NCBI GenBank assembly: GCA_003330885.1
Contig: CP030277.1
Coordinates: forward strand, 2,418,001 to 2,482,000
Direction: 5' to 3'
Source: Rhodobiaceae bacterium
GTDB lineage: Bacteria > Pseudomonadota > Alphaproteobacteria > Parvibaculales > Parvibaculaceae
Length of the DNA: 64,000 nucleotides
In this document: positions 46,342 through 54,395 of the stretch, piece by piece
Numbering within the stretch: position 1 is the stretch's first letter
Layout of the letters: each line of letters begins with the position of its first letter
Notes under the pieces: generated by a model
Told to the model about the DNA's origin: nothing
Seen by the model: only the letters and a program-made list of their open reading frames with translations
Database searches by the model: none
Position numbers and translations under genes: made by a program

Positions 46342-46388
46342 TGGTTGCGGGGATAGGATTTGAACCTATGACCTTCAGGTTATGAGCC
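46342..46388 (-). other. 3' fragment of an initiator tRNA(fMet) gene: integration site (att)
   Basis: On the minus strand the anticodon loop CTCATAA, stem 3' side, variable loop, a perfect T-arm (ATAGG/CCTAT around TTCAAAT), the acceptor 3' strand CCCCGCA and ACCA are intact. The 5' half (acceptor 5' strand, D-arm) is absent; the sequence beyond 46388 does not pair. This is what remains when an element inserts into a tRNA gene 3' end. The complete gene should be at the other end of the element. Confidence 0.85.
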
Positions 46389-46682
46389 GAATAGTGCAAC
46401 CCCTAAGCATCTGATTTAACTCATATATTTCAGATGAGAAATATGAGTGTGCTAGAAAATGTGCTAATTTCGGCCAATTCCAGGTCTTTTGAGCGCCTCC
46501 TCATTCTTCACTATGAACGAATGTCGCTCGAACCCTTTTGCCACTGCCTTCCTACTTCCAATCCTGCATTAAATTTACATAAAAATACCGTTAAACATAT
46601 CAGATAGTCAACCACCCGCCCATATCGTTGAGCAAACGTTAGAGAATTGGACCAACGCACAGAATATTTCGAACCACAAAAA

Positions 46683-48392
46683 CTATTCGTCTACAGCTTT
46701 TTGCTGCGGAAACAGTAGCTGGCGCCAGTCAATCGGCTCAACAGGATCAAGATGGGCCTCGAGTTCTAAAAGTGCTCGATTGCCCGGCGAATTTTCAACT
46801 GCTGCTGCTACCTGCTTCTCAAGCGCGGTAGGTTGGTCAGCTATTCTAATTCGTTCCGCCAAGAACAGAATTGCAGCTGTTTCAAGAAGCTGAGGAACTC
46901 GAAGCTTGTTCTTTTTGTTTCTTTCCCGAAAGTAGGTGTCCAATACATCTTGATGCGAAGACAAGCTCCATGTTGGAACCAAACCAAACAATAGGTGCAC
47001 AAACATTGATACAACGGAGGGGTCTTCTAATTCCGCCAAGTATTTCCCTCTAATTTTCTCAAAAGAGTCCATTTTCTCATTGGATGAAAGGAAGTGGTTG
47101 AAGAGAAAATATAGAGCCAAAAATGGGCGACGTTCGACAGATGTTGACACATCGAACAGACTCTCAGCTTTTGCAAGCATCTCTCGCAAATCTGTTAGAG
47201 CCGCTCCCTCCTGCCCTTGTATGACGGGCAGCAATTGCTCCAAGAATCCCTCTAGTCTCCTCATCCCATGTTGGATCGTCAGCCCTTCTGAACGCCAAAT
47301 CCAATATTGCGCAGCCATCTGCATAGACATTATGCCCGATTTTTCCATGAGATAGTCATACGGCTCACAATCAGTCTTTGGTTGAGTTTCAACAAACCTG
47401 CGGATCACATGTCGGACGAGACGAGTTAAACCTTGAAACGAAAGCACACTGTTGCCGCTGATCTGCACCACTTCGCCGTACTGCCGATCCAGAGTAAGTT
47501 CTTTAGGTAGCTCCTTCAATTTGTGCACGTATTGGGAGCGGAGATTGTAGGCCTGCCTCAAGGCACCGGGAAGCTCTGCTCTGCTGATAGGCCCGGGCTG
47601 GCCCAATGCTTCTTCTCTGAAATAGGAAGAACTTACGGTGGAGAGCACATATTCTCTGAACCTTCTAGCGAGCGAAACATGTTCTTGCTCCAACAAAACT
47701 TCTCTCACTCGCGCACCTATTGCCGGTTCATATTTATTCAGGACACGATCTATTTTACGCCTCTTCGTTTCATCATAGTCGCTCCAGACAGTTTCATGGC
47801 CGTCAAATTCCTGCACCAGCGACTCGATCGAGGCCACAAGCATCGTGTATGCAAGTTCGAGATCATCTGACAGCCTATGAAGGCCTGTCACATATGTCCG
47901 GATCGCCCTCATGGCTGCGAGGTAGCTCTTTCGCTCTAGGGCAATAAGGTCTTGCGCAAGCGCAATCAAAAGCTCTTCGTCCTGCGGCTTACACCACACC
48001 TCATTGTCAAAGACTCGTCTCACGAGTTTATCTGGGGGCGTAGCTACAGAGAGGGTTCCTTTTCCACTTGTCATGCGAGATGCCAAGTCATAGTCCGGCG
48101 TACTTACTACATTGAGAGCGAAGGACAACACTGCAGAAAAGTCTTGGATGTACGGCTCCATCCCGTGCGAAACTAAGACACCAGGTCCTTTCTCCTCCGC
48201 TTCAATCCGCTCAGTGAGCTCATAAACTACCGCCTTTGCCTCCCGCAATGTACTAGTTGGCTGCAGCCGCCCCATCGCTGTTTCAATCGGTCCGTCACGA
48301 CCCAATCTCAGGTTTGTGTATATGATCCCGCGCAGTTCATTCTGACGCCCAACTTCGCGAGTGAAAAGTTTACCCGAATTTATCTGCAGCAT
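46683..48392 (-). CDS. Unknown protein with a HEPN-type RxxxxH motif
   Basis: A 569-residue, mostly helical soluble protein. Residues 281-290 (AYNLRSQYVH) contain Arg285 and His290 in the R-x4-H arrangement of HEPN ribonucleases, in a helix preceded by a basic region. No other domain is recognised. HEPN proteins are often toxins or antiphage RNases, and its place at the edge of a defence island fits, but activity is inferred. It is alone, with its start at 48392 about 195 bp from the hipA stop. Confidence 0.65.
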   Translation of the reverse strand: MLQINSGKLFTREVGRQNELRGIIYTNLRLGRDGPIETAMGRLQPTSTLREAKAVVYELTERIEAEEKGPGVLVSHGMEPYIQDFSAVLSFALNVVSTPDYDLASRMTSGKGTLSVATPPDKLVRRVFDNEVWCKPQDEELLIALAQDLIALERKSYLAAMRAIRTYVTGLHRLSDDLELAYTMLVASIESLVQEFDGHETVWSDYDETKRRKIDRVLNKYEPAIGARVREVLLEQEHVSLARRFREYVLSTVSSSYFREEALGQPGPISRAELPGALRQAYNLRSQYVHKLKELPKELTLDRQYGEVVQISGNSVLSFQGLTRLVRHVIRRFVETQPKTDCEPYDYLMEKSGIMSMQMAAQYWIWRSEGLTIQHGMRRLEGFLEQLLPVIQGQEGAALTDLREMLAKAESLFDVSTSVERRPFLALYFLFNHFLSSNEKMDSFEKIRGKYLAELEDPSVVSMFVHLLFGLVPTWSLSSHQDVLDTYFRERNKKNKLRVPQLLETAAILFLAERIRIADQPTALEKQVAAAVENSPGNRALLELEAHLDPVEPIDWRQLLFPQQKAVDE

Positions 48393-48586
48393 TTCTTTGA
48401 CCTAAAGCTAGCCATGCAGAGCTGATGTGCTCAAAAATGTTTGTCGGATCCATATAGTAATCACATTGCAACTTAGACTTCAGCGCATGCAAATTGCAGT
48501 TGAAGTGCGCAGGAGTATGCTGCTTCCCATTTCAACTCGGTTGGGAAGTGGCAGAGATCATTTCTTTGCCTATCACTTGCTCTTCA

Positions 48587-49906
48587 TCAATTCATGTTTC
48601 CAACGATAGCAGCAGCACGTTCTCTCATGCCTAAGCCAATAGCTTCCGCAAGCCTGACTGGGAACCCATCAGGCATTGACCTAATTGTCTCTTGCAATGC
48701 ACCATCTAACGAAAGTTGAATTTCCTCGTATATTTCGATGGCCAAGTTAGTAGACAACGCAGCAGCCTTGGCAGACTGCGCGAAGTGTCGAGGGTGAATA
48801 CGGGAAAGGGCATAGTAACGGCTGTCTCCTGCAGCCATCGCGAGCTTTAGGTCACGCCTCCTCAGCTCGCCTGCCACATAGTTTGGTTGTGCCGACAGTA
48901 CGTCATAGAGAGGTGTCATACGAAAACGCCCTCCTGGCCGCAGAAAGACGCTGAAATTTTTGGCATGCCCGTCGGTGGCCGCCATCATCCAGAAAACTAT
49001 TTGTGACTTTAGAAAAAGACGCTGGTCTTCGTCTGGCCGGTCACTTGTTTTGAGGAGTCTCAGGCATTCGACAATACCAGGGCCTCCCTCAGAGTTATAC
49101 TTTTGAGCGGGTGGAACGGAGAGTGCCTGACAAAAATCTTCTTGAGGCAGCCGAAGAAGCCGTCCATCTTTTGTCCATGAACGGTCAAATCTCTCCACAG
49201 ATAGAACTCGGATGTCTTCAAAGTCGAGAATTTCGGTTTGCGCAACAGGTAAGCCGAGAGCCGAACAGAGGCGCATGCAAAAGTGTTCATTCTCAACGCT
49301 TTCAGTCATGTCTAGACCGTTAGGGAGCTTTCCAATTCGTGGCTTTAGAATATGGGTGGTTGCTGTTGCGCCGATAGGCTCCTGCCACAGACCATCGGAA
49401 AATAGTAATGCGGTTTTTTCCTGTGCACCAGCAATTGATATTCGGAAATCGCGATCATCACCCATTGTTATACCAAGAGGATTGGTGCGAAGCTCGCGGA
49501 GCAATTGGGCAATTTCGGCATTGTTTAACTCGTTGCCGCGTATGTACCCAACCTCTTCGATCGGTTCGTCGATTGGCACAAACTGAAGAGCACCAACACA
49601 GTCTCGCCCAATTTTTGAAAGGAGACTGAATGCGTCTGTATTGATCGCACCAGTTCGTTCCGCCAATCGTTTACGAATAACATCATTATCTGGAAGCAAA
49701 TTCTCAAATACAGCAGCTACTGGCGCACCGATATATTTCTGACGCCGTAGCTTGAGTGACAAAGAAATTGGAAAAGCATTCCGCCAATCCAGCCAGTCTT
49801 CTGAGTACACAAAGGAAATCGCACCGCTACTCGCACGTTCGAGGATGCCCACATTGCGCCCATTGAGGACGACATGCAGTTTTCCACTTAGGCGCGGGGG
49901 AGCCAC
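48587..49906 (-). CDS. hipA: HipA family serine/threonine kinase toxin
   Basis: A 439-residue HipA. The regulatory P-loop is RISIAGAQEKTAL (Ser157 equals the autophosphorylated Ser150 of E. coli HipA), HILKPR holds the ATP Lys, DGHAKNFS the catalytic loop, and PLYDVLS the metal Asp. In E. coli it phosphorylates glutamyl-tRNA synthetase and causes growth arrest; the target here is unknown. Start is GTG at 49906, sharing one base with the hipB TAG (TAGTG), so translation is coupled. Confidence 0.93.
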   Translation of the reverse strand: MAPPRLSGKLHVVLNGRNVGILERASSGAISFVYSEDWLDWRNAFPISLSLKLRRQKYIGAPVAAVFENLLPDNDVIRKRLAERTGAINTDAFSLLSKIGRDCVGALQFVPIDEPIEEVGYIRGNELNNAEIAQLLRELRTNPLGITMGDDRDFRISIAGAQEKTALLFSDGLWQEPIGATATTHILKPRIGKLPNGLDMTESVENEHFCMRLCSALGLPVAQTEILDFEDIRVLSVERFDRSWTKDGRLLRLPQEDFCQALSVPPAQKYNSEGGPGIVECLRLLKTSDRPDEDQRLFLKSQIVFWMMAATDGHAKNFSVFLRPGGRFRMTPLYDVLSAQPNYVAGELRRRDLKLAMAAGDSRYYALSRIHPRHFAQSAKAAALSTNLAIEIYEEIQLSLDGALQETIRSMPDGFPVRLAEAIGLGMRERAAAIVGNMN

Positions 49907-50175
49907 TAGAAGATATCCTCGATCCGCGCACTACTCTGACTACGCGTCTGGATGACTATTTCGATGTCGAGGGCGGCGATGACATCAAAAATTGTTTGGA
50001 GTTTCACCCCAGGTTGGCCAGCTTCAATCTTTGATATCGTTTTTTGATACGAACCGATCTTTTTCGCTAGATCGGTCTGAGTTAGCTCCAAATTCCGACG
50101 TCGGTTTCGAAGCACCTGTCCGAGCTGCTCTGGACTCCGGGCAATTGCTTCAGACATGGCCTTTTCATATGACAT
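49906..50175 (-). CDS. hipB: HipB antitoxin/repressor (Xre family)
   Basis: An 89-residue protein. The HTH is EQLGQVLRNRRRNLELTQTD followed by LAKKIGSYQKTISKIEAGQ. It would neutralise HipA and repress the operon. Start at 50175 is chosen because the longer reading to 50247 covers the repeat-containing promoter region. Three TATACCC(C) elements spaced 27 bp lie just upstream and are likely its operators. Confidence 0.9.
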   Translation of the reverse strand: MSYEKAMSEAIARSPEQLGQVLRNRRRNLELTQTDLAKKIGSYQKTISKIEAGQPGVKLQTIFDVIAALDIEIVIQTRSQSSARIEDIF

Positions 50176-50183
50176 ATCCGGAA

Positions 50184-50357
50184 TATACCCTAAACGACAT
50201 ATATTGTCAATATACCCCAAATAGGATAAAAATAAAATATACCCCAAAGAGTATATTTACAATGTCAACGAACAAGACCGTAGAGGACACCCACCCATTG
50301 ATCGAAACTTACATTGTAGTCAGGTATATTGGGTTGGAATCCACCAAAGTATACCCC
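50184..50357. promoter_or_regulatory. Array of TATACCCC elements between hipB and the CBASS operon
   Basis: TATACCC(C) occurs at 50184, 50211 and 50238 (exactly 27 bp apart, same orientation), again as the reverse complement GGTATATT at 50323-50330, and as TATACCCC at 50350-50357. The last two flank a weak inverted repeat 55-90 bp before the CD-NTase start. HipB operators in other bacteria are similar short repeated sites; control of both divergent operons by HipB is an inference. Confidence 0.65.
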
Positions 50358-50411
50358 ATATAGATTTATGGACATTTGGACATCTTAAGACTCAGCTGGA
50401 CAACCAAACCA

Positions 50412-51434
50412 ATGACCCCCAACGCCCGGTTTACAGAATTTATTACCGACATCACGCCTAGCACAACAACAAATAACCGCTCGGCGGCGGCTCATACATC
50501 GGTGAGAAATGCACTAACGAACGACGCTGATTACAAGAATGAAGTTATCCGTACATTTCTTGGGGGATCATACAAACGCAAAACAGCTATACGACCCGTT
50601 ATGAAAGACGGGGAGACCGAACGGCCCGACGTTGACATCTATGTTGTTGTGAACGGATCAGAATGGTCGAAAAGCCCAGAAGACATCATCAACGACCTAT
50701 ATTCCGCACTCAATCGAAGCCGCACCGAGCTAAACATCACTCGCCTAAAACGCAATAGATGTTCCATCGCAGTATCAACTGACAAAGCAGATATGGATGT
50801 ATCTCCGTTGCTGGAAAGAAGTTGGTCCGGTTTCTACCGTATTGGAAACCGCAACACGGGTGAATGGTACAACACAGACCCCGAAGGCCACACGACATGG
50901 TCAGCCAGCGTAAACAAAGGCGCGGGAAATCGATTCAATCCAATGGTCAAAATGCTGAAATGGAATCGACGCGAGTTTCCAACGAAAAACAAACATCCGA
51001 AAAGCATCGCATTGGAGGCTCTGGTAGCAAAACACATGAGCCGAACCGAGACCCACTATGGAAAATTGCTCCACGACACATTCGATGACATTGTTTCTGC
51101 GTATTCCATGAGCAGATTTCTCGGCACCTGCCCAACCATTGAAGATCCTTGTGTTCCCGGCGGCGATCTGCTCGGTGGTGTATCAGGAGAAGCTTTTTCC
51201 GCCTACTACGACAAACTCGAATATTTCCGCGATGAGGCCCGCAAAGGTTTGGATAGCGCGACGCAGGAAACAGCGACCAAGCATTGGCGGCGCATATTGG
51301 GACAACGCTTTCCCGCACCAAAATCAACCGGAACAACAAACTCGTCAGCTCTAAAATCTTCCATAGGCGTATCTCCACTATCATTTCCAGCAAAAGCATC
51401 AACCCCCCCCAACAAGCCTGCTGATTTCGCGTGA
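50412..51434 (+). CDS. CD-NTase (cGAS/DncV-like nucleotidyltransferase) of a type II CBASS-like operon
   Basis: A 340-residue nucleotidyltransferase. The active-site motif is FLGGSYKRKT (G51-G52-S53) followed by RPDVDIYV with Asp73 and Asp75; a third acidic site is DMDV (Asp127/129). This is the GGS-x(n)-DxD pattern of cyclic-oligonucleotide synthases. On phage infection such enzymes make a second messenger. Start ATG 50412 is preferred to TTG 50376, though its ribosome site is weak. The stop overlaps the next start by 4 bp. The product nucleotide cannot be read. Confidence 0.88.
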   Translation: MTPNARFTEFITDITPSTTTNNRSAAAHTSVRNALTNDADYKNEVIRTFLGGSYKRKTAIRPVMKDGETERPDVDIYVVVNGSEWSKSPEDIINDLYSALNRSRTELNITRLKRNRCSIAVSTDKADMDVSPLLERSWSGFYRIGNRNTGEWYNTDPEGHTTWSASVNKGAGNRFNPMVKMLKWNRREFPTKNKHPKSIALEALVAKHMSRTETHYGKLLHDTFDDIVSAYSMSRFLGTCPTIEDPCVPGGDLLGGVSGEAFSAYYDKLEYFRDEARKGLDSATQETATKHWRRILGQRFPAPKSTGTTNSSALKSSIGVSPLSFPAKASTPPNKPADFA

Positions 51435-53161
51435 CTATATGGTGGATGGAAAACCACTTACGGCTCAGTGAGGAACGCACCTCAATAGACGACCTGCGGT
51501 CAAAAGCTGATTGGCTGGAGAACGTGGAATGGTCGCTGGATGACAACAGCTGCATACGCATCATATTCGACATAAGACTCGACCACGATACTTTCAACCT
51601 TCAACTCACCTACCCGAATACATTTCCCAGTTCCGTTCCAAATATCACTCCTACTTGCAAAATTCGACTCTCGGAACACCAATATGGGAATGGCGACCTG
51701 TGCCTGGAAATACGACCAGACAATTGGCGGACCGAGTTCACCGGCGCTGACATGATTCAAAGCGCATTTAACCTACTAGACACGGAAAGGCCAGGCGTTG
51801 ATGGAACCAGTACCACAGCACCATCAGCTCACGATGTGCCAGAAGCTATCAGCATTCGTCACGAGATAAGCCGCTTCTACATCAGCCCTGAACATTTAGC
51901 AGTCATCACCACTGAAGCACACCGAGGGCTTACAGCAACACTTTGGGCATTATGGACAAACGAGAGCTTCATAGTTACCCACATCAAATCGCTCGAAGCA
52001 AATGATTGGTCTTGGGTCAACACATCAGTTCCTACGGCACTAAAGGAAAATACGCTCCCCCGAAAAGCGGTTGTGATCAAGACCGAGAAAAAGAAGTCTG
52101 CCTTTGGCAAAGTATCAAAAACTGAAGATCTCGGTAATATCTTGGGCAACCATCAGGAGCTAACCAAGACAAGTTACCATTGCATAGTCATCACCGCAGA
52201 CAATGAGGTCCTTCTCTTTCACCAAATCGAAGAGGTTAAGGGCTTAATACGCTACCGCACAATTATTGCTCCAAACGAAAACCAGCGACGATCAGGGGAG
52301 GAATATGCGGAGGTTGATAAAGTCCGAATAGGAATTGTGGGACTAGGCTCACTTGGATCAAAAATCGCAGTGTCTTTAGCCCGCGTTGGCATTGGTCGTT
52401 TCGATCTAATAGACGGAGATATTCTACATCCCGGAAACTTAGAACGCCACGACGCAGATTGGCGCGACATCGGCGCACATAAAGTCGATGCAGCCAAACA
52501 ACGAATGACACTTGTATCGCCAAATATTGAGATATCTGCTCGCCGCGTTTCCATCGGCGCACAAGTATCTGCAACCGAAGCTAGCAATGTCAACGGCGCC
52601 CTCGATAATTGCGACCTGATAATTGATGCAACGGCCAACCCAAATGTTTTTAACCATTTAGCTGGCATTACTACTGCATCAAGAAAAACACTGGTGTGGG
52701 GGGCTATTTACGCCGGAGGAATCGGTGGGTATATCGCACGCTCCAGACCAGACAAAGATGCCGGCCCATTTTTGATTAGGCAAGCGCTAAACGAGTTTTA
52801 CGAAACTATTGACGAGTCTCCCCCTACTACCGACAGAGAAGGTTATGATGGGCGGCGCGGAGACGAAGTGTTCATCGCTACAGACTCGGAAGTGTCAGTT
52901 ATCGCAAACCATATGACCAACTTCGCGCTCGACGCTTTGTTAGCAAGGGAGCCATCCTATTACCAAGATGCTGTTTATTTCATTGGTCTAAAAAGAGAAT
53001 GGGCATTTGAAGGGCCATTCCATGTCCAACCGATCAGCGTCACAGCATCAAATCACGGAAAGCAGAAAACAGGAAAGTGGGATCCTGTCCAGGCAGAGTT
53101 TTTGGGCGAGTTACTGGACCTGAAGCGCAATGAAATTGAGAATAGAAGAAAAAACAGTTAG
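51431..53161 (+). CDS. Cap2-like E2-E1 fusion (ubiquitin-transfer-like) protein
   Basis: A 576-residue fusion. Residues 1-120 are an E2-like domain with the Cys91 site in NGDLCLEIRPDNW. About 140-290 is a linker domain, and 298-520 a ThiF/E1 adenylation domain (GIVGLGSLGS at 301-310, LIDGD, NLERHDADW, DLIIDAT). In type II CBASS, Cap2 joins the CD-NTase C-terminus to a target and primes it. No cysteine occurs after Cys394, so the usual E1 catalytic Cys is not apparent. Start GTG at 51431 overlaps the upstream stop (GTGA). Confidence 0.88.
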   Translation: MTIWWMENHLRLSEERTSIDDLRSKADWLENVEWSLDDNSCIRIIFDIRLDHDTFNLQLTYPNTFPSSVPNITPTCKIRLSEHQYGNGDLCLEIRPDNWRTEFTGADMIQSAFNLLDTERPGVDGTSTTAPSAHDVPEAISIRHEISRFYISPEHLAVITTEAHRGLTATLWALWTNESFIVTHIKSLEANDWSWVNTSVPTALKENTLPRKAVVIKTEKKKSAFGKVSKTEDLGNILGNHQELTKTSYHCIVITADNEVLLFHQIEEVKGLIRYRTIIAPNENQRRSGEEYAEVDKVRIGIVGLGSLGSKIAVSLARVGIGRFDLIDGDILHPGNLERHDADWRDIGAHKVDAAKQRMTLVSPNIEISARRVSIGAQVSATEASNVNGALDNCDLIIDATANPNVFNHLAGITTASRKTLVWGAIYAGGIGGYIARSRPDKDAGPFLIRQALNEFYETIDESPPTTDREGYDGRRGDEVFIATDSEVSVIANHMTNFALDALLAREPSYYQDAVYFIGLKREWAFEGPFHVQPISVTASNHGKQKTGKWDPVQAEFLGELLDLKRNEIENRRKNS

Positions 53162-53609
53162 AGATTGGCGCCGCTCTCTACTCAACGCGATGACGCGGGA
53201 AATAGGAGGCGTCCTTTATGGAGAGCACGTCGGAGAAGCAGATTTTCGGGTTGTGGCCTTCAGCACGCAAACCGTCGGAGGCGATCAAACGAGTTTTCGC
53301 CGTGATGCACTCATCGCAAAAAGAGAACTTAGCGAAATGGCAAACGTGTTCGGAAACGAGCACAGTCGCTTCAATTACCTTGGTGAATGGCACTCCCATC
53401 CAAACGCGGAAGCACTACCTAGTCCAAAAGATATTGCCACCATGCACAACCTTTTGACGGATCCAACAACCAATGTAAATTTCCTAATACTCATAATTGT
53501 TCGACTCTCTCGGCACAACACTGTTGAAGTATCAGCACACACCTTTTTGGCCTCGGGACATACATTGCAGTGCGAAATTATGATTGAGAAAGGCGAAAGA
53601 GAACAATGA
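53130..53609 (+). CDS. Cap3-like JAB/JAMM isopeptidase
   Basis: A 159-residue metalloprotease with a complete JAMM site: Glu24 in REIGGVLYGE, His88-Ser-His90, and Ser98/Asp101 (E, HxH-x7-SxxD). Cap3 enzymes remove CD-NTase from its conjugation target and antagonise Cap2. The start overlaps the Cap2 gene by 32 bp and its stop overlaps the next ATG (ATGA), so the four genes are tightly coupled. Confidence 0.9.
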   Translation: MKLRIEEKTVRDWRRSLLNAMTREIGGVLYGEHVGEADFRVVAFSTQTVGGDQTSFRRDALIAKRELSEMANVFGNEHSRFNYLGEWHSHPNAEALPSPKDIATMHNLLTDPTTNVNFLILIIVRLSRHNTVEVSAHTFLASGHTLQCEIMIEKGEREQ

Positions 53610-54334
53610 CTGACTGGTCTCTACCCGTTTTGTTTAAGGGCCTCAGCGATACAATACAAAGAAAACTGGAGGTAACTCGCCAGACAATCGGGCACCCCGG
53701 TAGCAAGGGAGATGCAAGCGAGAAAGTTTGGCTGGACCTATTCAGACAATATCTACCTCAGAGATATCAAGCGGAAGCTGCTCACGTGGTCGACAGCGAA
53801 GGAAACTTCAGTGAACAGATAGATGTTCTGATTTTTGATCGACAGTATTCTCCCTTCATTTTTCAACACGAGGGTACCTATGTAGTGCCCGCAGAAAGCG
53901 TATACGCAGTTTTTGAGGCAAAGCAGACGATGAACGCCGGTCTAGTTGAATATGCACAGAAGAAGGTTGCTAGCGTCCGGCGCCTAAAACGCACAAGCCT
54001 CCCGATACCATACGCTGGAGGCATATATCGACCAAAAACTCCAATCAATATCCTAGGTGGTTTGCTTACGCTGGAGAGCGATTGGAAGCCTCCTCTTGGA
54101 GAGTCACTACAAAAGTCATTGTCAGGCGACCAAGAAGATGGGCGTCTTGATATGGTATGTGTTTCCTCACATGGATTCGCCATGTACGACGGAGGGCTCG
54201 GCAAATACTCGGTCACAGAAAATGGAAAGCCTGCAACCGGCTTTTTGTTTCGACTAATTTCCAAACTTCAATTTTGCGGAACGGTTCCTATGATAGACGT
54301 TGACGCCTACTCAAAGTGGCTCGATGTAGGTTAG
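53606..54334 (+). CDS. DUF6602-like, PD-(D/E)XK-type putative CBASS effector
   Basis: A 242-residue protein in the effector position. GHPGSKGDASEKVW, LPQRYQ and FSEQIDVLIFDRQYSPF match the DUF6602 pattern. Glu39, Asp73 and Glu104-x-Lys106 (FEAK) form a PD-(D/E)XK-like set, suggesting a nuclease. No SAVED, NucC-like, HNH, TIR, patatin or membrane domain is seen. The C-terminal 110 residues are uncharacterised and could bind the messenger. That it is the effector is inferred from operon position and coupling. Confidence 0.75.
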   Translation: MTDWSLPVLFKGLSDTIQRKLEVTRQTIGHPGSKGDASEKVWLDLFRQYLPQRYQAEAAHVVDSEGNFSEQIDVLIFDRQYSPFIFQHEGTYVVPAESVYAVFEAKQTMNAGLVEYAQKKVASVRRLKRTSLPIPYAGGIYRPKTPINILGGLLTLESDWKPPLGESLQKSLSGDQEDGRLDMVCVSSHGFAMYDGGLGKYSVTENGKPATGFLFRLISKLQFCGTVPMIDVDAYSKWLDVG

Positions 54335-54395
54335 CCTTTAGTAAAGCCCCAAAAGTAGCACCAAATGCCGACTGACCCTTACTTAATGCGGAACG

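Larger units (their letters stand above)
46097..46682. other. Intergenic region holding the island junction
   Basis: 586 bp between the P450 stop and the HEPN gene stop. It contains a terminator (46304-46338) and an initiator tRNA 3' fragment (46342-46388). To the right is AT-rich sequence without a gene. The GC and codon character changes across it. Confidence 0.75.

Noticed and set aside
46342-46388. Functional tRNA gene
   Set aside because: The 5' half is missing and the anticodon stem 5' side is mismatched, so it cannot fold into a complete tRNA.
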